64,000 bases of DNA from CBDCWQ01 sp965223435 (lineage in GTDB: Bacteria; Myxococcota; Kuafuiibacteriia; Kuafuiibacteriales; Kuafuiibacteriaceae), in the NCBI GenBank assembly GCA_965223435.1, contig CBDCWQ010000022.1, forward strand, positions 62,001 to 126,000, written 5' to 3'. This document shows, piece by piece, positions 21,901-28,700 of this stretch; positions within the stretch are counted from its first letter, which is position 1, and each line of letters begins with the position of its first letter. A model generated the notes under the pieces. That model ran no database searches, was not told the DNA's origin, and was given only the letters and a program-made list of their open reading frames with translations. The position numbers and the translations under genes are program-made.

Positions 21901-22429
21901 CTCCATACACCCTGGACATCGCGACCCCGGCCACTTGCCAACCAAGCGAATCAGCGCCGTAAGAGCCCGCCCCCATATCGAGCGCCTCCGACGAAGTCTG
22001 AGTCGGGTCCACCGAGGCGGGCGTCCAATGATCGAGCGCTGACCTAGAGCTTACCGATGCAGTCTGACTCCATTCGAACGGTCCGAGGTCCGGCTCCCAC
22101 ACCAATGGCTCTCGGGTATATATCCAGTAAGCTTCGCCCGAACGAAGGCGAGACGCTGAATTTGAGTCCACCGAAACCGCACCCGGAGGCCCCGACAAGG
22201 CGTCCGTAACGCGCATGACCGTCAAGCGCATGCCATCGGATCCCGTCGGATGAGACGCGCTCCTGCCCAAGGCGACCAAGTTCCAGCCCGCGTCCAACGC
22301 CAGCGCAAAACCATTGCTTGCACCACCAGACTCAGCGCGCGCACCGCGGAGCACAACGATCCCCCATGCCAATCCGAGACAGGTGAACCCCAACTGCCTC
22401 AGCCACCGTTTTGTAAGCCAGTCACCCAT
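12941..22429 (-). CDS. Giant exported protein 2 with ART-, ParB-, RNase III- and dsRBD-like C-terminus (about 3162 aa)
   Basis: Start ATG at 22429 (GGGGGGACG upstream) gives a signal peptide MGDWLTKRWLRQLGFTCLGL...ARA; an in-frame ATG 84 bp upstream lacks one. Rough residues: GWNLVALG/GYWVRG module 50-215; FnIII-like 222-330; BNR-like 357-957; toroid-like 1089-1624 (VVTEHNLDVLAVLNHAL, AIDNCSWLALSVDY, SSQRIQDLSTRLSSSTA); shared hydrophobic module 1670-1877; ART-like segment 2144-2270 ending EYAFPEYVSPEQVIGAKEY; ParB-like segment 2547-2620 (DGHHTLAVLNGLG); RNase III-like 2682-2817 (GYTFSDPSLLLKAI, FEFGGDAVVGL, LLEEAFEAFAWAL); a dsRBD-like stretch 2832-2887; and a clear dsRBD at 3100-3162 (GRGFGDTPKKAEASAI). 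Relative to E. coli RNase III, E41, D45, E65 and E117 appear kept while E38 and D114 read Q and E. A cytoplasmic-type nuclease set behind a signal peptide is most unusual and suggests an exported effector or toxin (inference). Confidence 0.85.
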   Translation of the reverse strand: MGDWLTKRWLRQLGFTCLGLAWGIVVLRGARAESGGASNGFALALDAGWNLVALGRSASHPTGSDGMRLTVMRVTDALSGPPGAVSVDSNSASRLRSGEAYWIYTREPLVWEPDLGPFEWSQTASVSSRSALDHWTPASVDPTQTSSEALDMGAGSYGADSLGWQVAGVAMSRVYGGAAGHQVLRWDSSSGAFVQVRVGDVLAPGVGYWVRGAAETAAGPKPVPPGQISGVRMGDSVRLHWLATEGFEDGRLLPNGVHPVYRVYRRTGIEGSFSFVQSTEQTTWTDEFLPETAHVVYYVQAVVQSGQVEWVSGRSLLLPFDLDAEPAVVAPGAFEAPSMVPARDTRMALPKVAITRFRNQVVAHLVYIAPGAAEGGDQLRYLKSTRAGQAGSWTSPMPLVPPHPGWRITDLALAARGARVSVAWISEGVGGLEGQSRVHVLEDHEGGAWSSAKVGERMVRHNHQWKRGLGLAYDRFMHHHLMWGEANKVFYLRNFEGERDARGNLVNVFDEEKRWVNRAQVRYAEVHAQAACDDGQDCCEVREDKAYSLALEVDGHIPCAAEESGCALVGPYLHRVEEAYVESPFLHVDDERISIIARQTRMFDNFSYPNPDWRGLKEPFFGPMVPSPAPNPGGSPEWCAQGGFLFQQGFRHAWKANQYACSRPIPSDAVDLMRFDVQPMHTQGWARNDFYAYDGRRGHTRDWYQYTFHGRWHEEDVIKVAQRPIVAGAWSKTKMLRRPVAQVVGEAVELVEVDEEVESGFRQGAWKRSPPHAVFGSQENTDFEETRLRWRMSDVHRFDAVREHEIQGCEDLPSHQARGEAAPAHAMVYSSPEGGLTAVYEKGPEQDRDRGRDPALLQSFSTDGGRHWSPPVLLGAGHRPVGGTTASGRSGVLYRVSPAPSEQSRAALASVQFGWNALEGPLVSMGWKKEMSSVRPSSVPVLTSFEDLLIAAWVRPGRRPLESDAIVLTRAREGNDVRQLALLFDDSPSAGHQTASVVVQMEDKFHFRVDEAHTVEFFSPGPWALDDSGSRAEVHLVEGVASLQLSAAAAQSIAGSAFEPTIRVQLKGAESAPIEAEWDASTIARNVGGHYALAKTLRDLQVRKEASGEGDSAERVYQVEYLPDPSVDVGDTRYLSEAERTWVYTQGIALAQRARGDDPEDATLARGMARWLCDYAERGTPESSVPSSLGLGQPKVIKGWHFSRNTKGDDWKDARLVTGASAWAIHGLGIWIVSPAFAELPVLEQRTIVACYHQALAGLFEHRRVLSDTLSLMTAGWTTLGLAHAATPHRLDPSMPAFPAGREETWAYYDVLEAIGYDRFVDDEAKRSTIRAYLPDRSLEDSGAQTAGRLIVVTETDWNVLKQRVKAQNVVTEHNLDVLAVLNHALAYPVRLGPEEQDRRAIWIAELASWKESLRRGIFELLWDEKDWQKDLDDTHAHLKGEDLGRFVTGGRLDFADGVLSSAHFSPSSHVAIDNCSWLALSVDYETLERVDREKLAKCLRYTIAVFAKELSFEDKTYYGTHYFKNDFKDPYIDESPLQEKSYHLEATAGLVLGLHVFADAYPEHARVPLFQQEARALWAGMQEYVYEWGFPYSSQRIQDLSTRLSSSTAVIWFMDVHDYLEDSDHSKPVEVRYEDIAGALFELGNLMQRPESAMLEREAVNHFALRLLMARGKLVSKFGTRVVTMVDDVLKLPPGLASAAVVGVNAAAYLGGTGSVDLGLETLLAGSGAPPFEYWEEKGLVLAETVVVQPAAGYFRSEAEIRNGVAIYPKGPDLSNPLKNPPAFFDSERIYFIDMEWFGLDTPAGKIGVLTPGNGAFWSVYELKSDRSRFEVMEDFIRNHALFKKLAPHAERLPDPLQVAWLYLLELAIRSDFDRPAAERYVRGAQASSGENAEDGPKVAHGPHAPFFTKDGEWSDPSIMPGIAPNQGHDAAAAALLPLSTGKTVYRGLPFEAYKKGVKDAPELVYWVLPRGHDLQGTMASYEPLLASEDPRFNEGQDPQLQDALVDGKAWVITVVAPPGSIRVASAYEEMGFFPPPGTESGVVIPFLLNLQVWSRHQVDRAGNVIPGTVLLNKHFSPTAKAPNQLRSETWVDETPLSDVDLQTQVDRIHRIQKGTQEGSPEYKTAKWTPAELDAARTSAPTVLVSARLGSPHGASGLFTNQMRPGTSFDDFSNRSKGNAYIYATTLTESADFYLPLAGSMETQYPRIREEYWERSEGEVLPDRLEDHDLINVAWIYYIENDGRALNFGLKKNSGNGEYAFPEYVSPEQVIGAKEYRWDTDKMETWESAFIPNPHYKGRYASLEPEVQAPVEEAKNPAAVWALEHGVSWDDPLMQDLKWASWLLDVDVDRDEEVPDVPGGHEAYRAFQVHLENEGQNVLPMLVPGRLNGSSKLSVMPAMPHHPRNQLFFREFANKLFKNTFLASEGWGDPEERMVDVWHPPSGPPIVLHYQIRVEHKDGRVVVGDWDPAVAHPNRVREQSHFLVKLMNDGAKTALGSSYNGIAFTDIIEVHHFNSVARFFEERGPQDIARIYDGQKLEETKDYPPGVVEVPISEIGRVVWTEAGGTDWDRDIFGLAKSLRDNGFYLMGPIEVKQHPDGTLSLLHDGHHTLAVLNGLGAKTAPVVFADKVTGRILEGPNSAPAWVESHVLGTSQILPKSGSPGERVPEDVSKELALLKGGATLSPLAFMDKIGYTFSDPSLLLKAITVPAFKENPDFQRFEFGGDAVVGLAATWGLATHRPWGHPEEKIGAIRSDLVSTSFLAAAASAIGLDRVLRAGDTELRDQEALLEEAFEAFAWALHQDASPETTLNILWHALETALPKQEPRWEVVAGWSLKTHNAFPDVEVTLTKRTDYKAQVGLGDEVWGTARGPTHEKAVSNALTKAIDQNKELGRLWKQRTIHTTAPLPRPVLFPPRSGWHPSKEAHMVLDRLRRDFDAPDTVAYALSFKVGLEYVALLEFLGRPIFKLLFAELAIKQFPHAREAELTQWMSKTRPSIKRIAEALGLSALVQTFPKGQSNLLTLNRIVGALFWQYGLPLIKRSFAPHMWFSGTKAPDTQVLPSSVGPSSPASSPKPKPLPEEKPGSDEKSLTSLKSSSAKDKLTEWSQNKWGVAPKYETSPFGGQYMCEVRASGQILGRGFGDTPKKAEASAIKDALTQNRIR

Positions 22430-22771
22430 CGTCCCCCCGATCGCCCCGCAGAAAACCCAGAGCGGCGGCCCTACCAGATCCCAGCAAAACCAAACTGTCA
22501 ATGTGTTTTGCATTTTCCAGCCACCAGAGAACCAAGCCGGCCGTCCCCCCCGCGACGACCTAAACCCGCTCAGCCAAGTAAATACCCATCTTACTCACCC
22601 ACCCGGGGGAACAATCGGGCAAAATGAACCATTTGTGCCGCAGAGGGCAGTAAAAACCAACATTGGGCCCAAAGGTAGACCCCGTCCACCGTGACCGCAC
22701 CACAACAGGTTCACCGCCGCCACAAACAAAGACGCTCGGCGCGACATCGCACGCCAAGCTCCCACCCAACG
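22430..22771. other. Intergenic region with candidate minus-strand promoter
   Basis: This 342-bp gap lies between giant genes 2 and 3, both on the minus strand. On the minus strand TTGACA (22496-22501) followed after 17 bp by TCTGGT (22473-22478) could drive giant gene 2. The small open frames here show no convincing coding features, and no immunity-type gene is visible. Confidence 0.4.
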
Positions 22772-25700
22772 CTATGGGAAGATGCGCTGGCCCTGTTTAT
22801 CCCAGACCGTTTCTTGGCCGGAGTACTCTTTGATAATGAGGGCGTTGTGGTAGTAGGGCCCGTATTGGAGGGCACGTCTCTTTTTTTGATTCGTAGCGGT
22901 GGCCGCCGTCAGCAAGTAGACAACTTCAACGGGGCCACTTGCTTCTGAGAACGCACCCTCACTCAGGCTTGCGGGAAAGACGGAATAGAAATCGTCTTGC
23001 GGGTGATAGACTTTCATCATGTCGGCCTGGTTCAAGGCCAACGATGCTTCCGCGATATCTTTGTCAGACGGTTCCTTCCTCCCGACGTACATCCCAGTCG
23101 TGATCCAGAGGGTCGGACCTTTGCCCGATTGAGGTTTTCGCATGACCGGATAAATGAGGCGACCTTCGCCATTCGCAAATATCGGCAAACGTGGTTGACC
23201 GGTTTGGATTCCGCCCAAGACCTTGATGTAGTCTTGCTTCTTTCCGAAGTGTGGCTCCAACTCCTTCGCGAGCCGAGCGCCGGCCTGCTCGGTGTCGCTT
23301 GATCCGTGCACAGCGAATAGGATCGAGTGGGGACCCTTGCCTTCAATCAAAGGCCACAGCTCCGTCTGTTTCGTGGGTACGGTTACATAGTGATGGCTCC
23401 GCTGAAGATGGACGACAACCAACGAACTTTTGGTGAGCTTCGCTCTTTCTTGAACCACGTTCTCTTCTGGCGGTTCGGTTCCGCGGTACAGCAGATCGGA
23501 TAGCCACTCGCGGTCTTGCACCGCTTCGGGCACGATATCGATGCTCGGGAATATTTCTTGGCCGTCTTTGTTCCAGAACTTGGTGACCCCGCGATCGCGA
23601 GTCTTGACGTAAGGAAGCTTGGGGTTGCCCGCAAGAAATGCTTTTGCAATCTCCGATCCCAATCCGTTGACGTGCGCAATGAAAACGTCTTTAAAGCGAG
23701 CACTCAGCAAACCTCGTGCTTGTTTCCACGCGCTCAAAGGAAACACGAAGGATCCCCCGAACTGAGAAGCCATGGTCGCCTGGACAAGACTGATGCCTTC
23801 TCGCTCGGCTTGTCGTGCCAGGTCCGGTTCGAGCTCCGGTTTTGGTGACCACGATCGGAAGACTTCGTTGTCTGGCAAATCGACTTCGGGAATGACATCG
23901 GCCTCCGTCTGGAGTCCCGCTGCTTTTGGGGCCGCATCCGACGCCTCTGAGAAGGCAGCGCTTAAAGAGCGCTCCCGAAGCACCACCTCCTTTACACCCT
24001 CGCCCTCCGGAAGATGTCCTTCAAACGGATAGGCAGCACGGCGTTGATAGGTGCTGTTTTTGGCTACGGTCACCGTCACATTATCGTAGGCATGGAGCGC
24101 CATGAGCACCGGAGCTTGATCTCGCTTGATGAGGTAGTAGGCATTGTCATCCTGCCTTCGCGCTTGCACAAATTGGAAACCTACAGTGTCGTACGTCGCC
24201 TGGAGACCTTCTTGGTCTAGAGGCCGCCGTCCCACACGTAAAATCGACTTTCCATTTGGAAAGCTTATCTTGGCATCCAGGCCGTAGTAGTTGCTATAGT
24301 CGCGGTTTGAGATCACGACCTCGATAGACTCTTGCGTGGAAGAAAGATACGAACGAATCTTGCGAACCGCTCCGATCGCCGATTCAATCGGCTGTGAGAT
24401 GTATTCAACAAAGTAGCCAGCCCCCAAAAAGGCCTTGTTAAGGTAGAACTCGGCAAGATGGGCCGGCATGAGATAGTAGGTCCGAGCACGCGTTCGAACC
24501 TGCATCAGAGGGTAGTCAGAGGTTTTCGCGACTTCGCGGAAGGAGGCCTTCGTATGTCCTTCAGCACCCAAGAATATAACCTCACCTTGAACACCGAAGG
24601 GTCGGTAGTTTTTGGATTCGAGTCTGCGAGCCTTGCGATCAAAATCGAGTACTTCGTCCAGGGAAACAAGAATGCGAACAGGGTAGACACGATGCGAAGG
24701 GATAGCAACGATGGTCCTGGCGACCTTTCCGGCGTGGGTGACGTTGTCCTTTCCGCTCTCCTCTGCGGTGGCAGTGGCCAACTCAAAGGAAAAGTTTTCG
24801 GGATCGACCTTCCCCAAGTCACGTAACGGCACGATCGAATAGCCCTGTGGTCTTTTTGTTGCGCCCAAAACCGCGGGTCCCGCGAACCCGTTGGCCCTCT
24901 GCCACAGGGTCATCGACTCAGGACGCTCTTTCATCCATCCGGTCCGAACCGGGTCGTATGCTCCGTCTGGATCTACGTAATAAGGTTCCTTTTGAGGGTG
25001 CCAAACCAAGAAAGTCGTCTGACCTTCCGGCTTAAGCTCGCCGAGGCTCTTCATGGCACGATGGGCGGTACGAGACGGGTCCTGACTGGTCAGGGCGTAC
25101 ACCGTGTACTCTCCTTGTCCAATGTTCCCCTGATTGAGGGCGTAACCTATAGCGCTTGCCTGGCCCGCCAGATACAAACCCATTTTGGGCACATGAATCT
25201 GAAACGCAGCTTCTTCGTGGCTGAAAAGCTTAAACAGGGCGGGGGCATCGATGGGTCTTACACCAACCACCACCTCGATGCTTGTCGCCCTGCCGTCTGC
25301 CCGATGATACAAGGATGCTTTGCTTTCGTTCCAAAGGATAGGCAAAGTGGCCCAGGTATGAGCTGAATGCTTGGCAACCTCCTGGCCCGTCATGGCAACT
25401 CTTCTGAGACTGGCTTCCCCTGGGTGGCCCGCCGCGGTGGCCATCTTGGGCTCAAACTGACCCTTATCAATATGCTGAAGGTCGCGAACGCGGACGACCG
25501 CATGGCCTTCAGGGTTGTGAGACAACCCGTACACGACGGGACCACCGTGGTCTGCCGCTTGTCGGAGTAGAAAAGCTCTGCTTGGTGCCTGAGGCAGCCA
25601 CCCATGGCGGAGCGGATCGAAGTCACCTTGAGTATCGACGAAATAGGATGGAAATATCGGATTCGCGACTTCGACCCACGGAGCGAGCGGAGCGTCAGGC

Positions 25701-28700
25701 CAGTTTGTCCGAATGGATTCGAGCGTCCTATGCGCAGTGCGACCACCGTCGCTCGAAGTCACCGCAACGATCTGGTACGATCCCGGATAGGCCATCACCT
25801 GCGCTTTTATGGTGGCGATCGAACCCATAAAAAAGAGCCGACTTCCCTTTTCGTAAATCACAATCCAATGACGCGAACCTTTGTTCGCCAAGAGTTCATC
25901 GGACTCGATGTAATCCGTACGGGCGGCAAGACCAAATTTTGCGACAACGTGTCCCTCGCGGTCGTAGGGCCGAATGGTGTTGTCGTCGACCAGCAAGGGA
26001 AGATGCACCAAATGGGATGCGTGATCCAATATTGCGCCGACCACCACCGTCAGGTCGGCCGTTCCGCCTGGCCGCACCCCCTGAGTAGCAAGTTTAACCT
26101 TGAAGTTCTCACGATCTGCGTTCGAAAGTTCAGCGCGCGGGATCACTGAATGACCTGGCGGATCTGCGGTTTCACCCCACACGACAACCATATTGTATTC
26201 TTTCGCCTTCGCCCACATTTGCTTGGGTGTGGGTGCCTGAGGAGACCATCCGGTGCGCACCGCATCCCAGGCACCGCCGGGGTCCACGAAATAGACGGGA
26301 AAAGCGGGGTTGGCTACCTCAACGGAGGTCTGGTGTTGGGGCCAGATGGGAGCCAAGGCTTTGAGAGCGGTAGTGGCCGTGCGTTTGCGTTCCTTGCTCC
26401 TCACCGACCGAAAACGATAGGCCTTCGCGGCAAGACCGGAATCTTTTACGAAACGGATGTGCTGGCTCGCAGTGCCCAGAAGAAACACCTGGAGGTCGAT
26501 GAGCTCCAGTTGCGCCAAGTGCGGCATGTCGCTTTCAATCAAAGCGTTCCGGTCAAACTTCGTTAAGGCCACTCTGACCAACGTGTTTTCCGCCAACGTT
26601 CCGTCGCGGTGAAAAAGACGAACCTGCTTCTTGTCGAGCAGAACTGGGAGAAGACCCGCACCTTTGGTCCGCTGGTCTCTCAGCGCTCTCGCGAGCCGGT
26701 GCGCGTCCCGAAGGTTCGACCCATGACTCGGGCGATCCGAAGCAGTGGCCAGGCGCGCCTCAAAACCCTGGGGTTCAAGCAACGCGACTTCATCCGCGGG
26801 CACAATGGCTTGTCCTGGTGGATTCTGCGTCGTACCCCAAACTGCAGGGGCGCCAAACTCGGCAGCTTTGGCCCACATCTCTTTTGCTGTGGGCCTTTTT
26901 TCTTGAAGGAATTCAGGAGGCAACGTTTTTTGGACTTGGATCGATTCCGGATCAACCGAAGACTCCAGGGAAGCGATCTCATCTTTTTCAAAATAGAAAA
27001 ACGGCGCCACTGGGTTTTTGGCAGCCAAGTCTCGGTCGACTTCACCCGAAGAAACACGCCCAAGACCGCTCCCTTTCGCAAGCGTCTCGGCCGCATCGAG
27101 CGTGAAAACGCTCCGAATGGCAAGCGCGACGATCTCAAGCCACGCTTCGCGAAAACTCTCTGGAACCGCGCGGGTGATCTCTTCCGCCGATTTCCAAAGA
27201 AGATGGTGTTTGACAAAAGTATCCACCAGCGTGTGTCGTGAGTGTGAAGTATCGAGCGAGAACACCTCCCACAGAGATCCGTCTTGCGGGGCCAAGACGC
27301 TGTAGTCGCCGAACTCCCGACTATGGAGCTCCAGGGTCTCGGCCTTGATGTAGTAGATCGCGTCGTCTTCAAACGAGATCACCTGGTCGAGACTCGGATT
27401 GTCGAACGGGCCCGCGGCGTAGATAGGCGCGCGGCCGCGAATCTCTGCTTCGTCCAGAAAATAGGTCTTGGAAAATACCAGGACATCTTCGGGAACCACA
27501 ACGCCCGCGCGCGACCAAAGCTCAGACTGCGGTTCCTCAGAACCGACAAAAAGGGTCTCGAGGCCGGCGTCGTACTCAAAGCTCGCGAAAAACGCAGCAC
27601 CGGTACTTGCCGCAATGGAAGCCGCGGCAAGCTCCGGCGGGAGTTTGAGCAGCTCGGTTACCAGTTTCGAGGCTCTCCTTCCACCTTGAGATACCAGCTT
27701 GCCTACGCTGATCGTGCCTTTCGACGGCTTGAGTCGGGCCTGTTCGACCATCACCCCTGAACCCGATACCCACTCGGTCAACGCGGTTTCCAAGAAGTTC
27801 TCGCCGCCAGCTACAGCAAGAGCCGCACCCCAACCTGCCTCATCGTTTTTGAGTCCCGGGTCCAAAGCGCCATCCCGTTCTCGAAGTCGGTCGTACACGT
27901 CGATAAACCAAATGATCGCTGTGCTCGACTCCAAGACCGCAGAGAGGTCTTGAATACGTTGACTCGAATACAGAAATCCATGATCATGGACAAAAGCTTG
28001 GGCCCCAGCCCAAAGTCGCAGGGCCTCGTCCCGAAACGCTTTCGAAGACGGCCGCTTAGGATGGGCGCGGGCAAACTCAAGAAGGCCCCCGATGAGCCCC
28101 ATGGTGGCCTCGAGATGGTACGAAGACTCCTGCAGCGCACTCGGCAAAATATAGGGATCTTCGAAAGTATTCTGGAAATAATGTGCGCCGTAGTAGCGTA
28201 CTTGTCCCGGACAGGCATCACGACTTGAATCACAAGAAGGCGTTCCGTACCCTAATTCCTTTGCAAATCGAATAACGGTGTAGCGTAGACATTGCTCAAG
28301 GCGCATGACGTAGTTCGAGTCGACGTTTTTCTCTTTGAGTTCGTCGTGGTTGACGGAAAGCGCAAGCCAGCTGCAATTGTCGATGGCGGTATGCGGGCTC
28401 GCTTGAAAGCCACCACGGTGGTCAAGCACACCCCCGGTCACGACCCGACCGAACGATCGATCGCCCTCCTTTTTCGTGGCTTCTTGTATCCACTGGCGCT
28501 TTCGTGAATCGAGGGTTCGGACCGCTTCGGGGCGGGCATCGTCCTCCTCAAGCGCCTTTTCGATCTCTTCTCGGGCGTCATCTTGGTCCCAAAGCGCGAA
28601 AAAAACCGCGTCACGAACCTCGTTGCGCCACGCTTCGAGCCCGCTTTTCTCTTCAAGAAGCCCCAGCTCTTCGCTGTGACGCAAGGCGTGGTTCAGCACG

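Noticed and set aside
22560..22769. 69-codon minus-strand frame between giants 2 and 3
   Set aside because: No ribosome binding site, no homology, and it runs into the upstream region of giant gene 2 without coding features.
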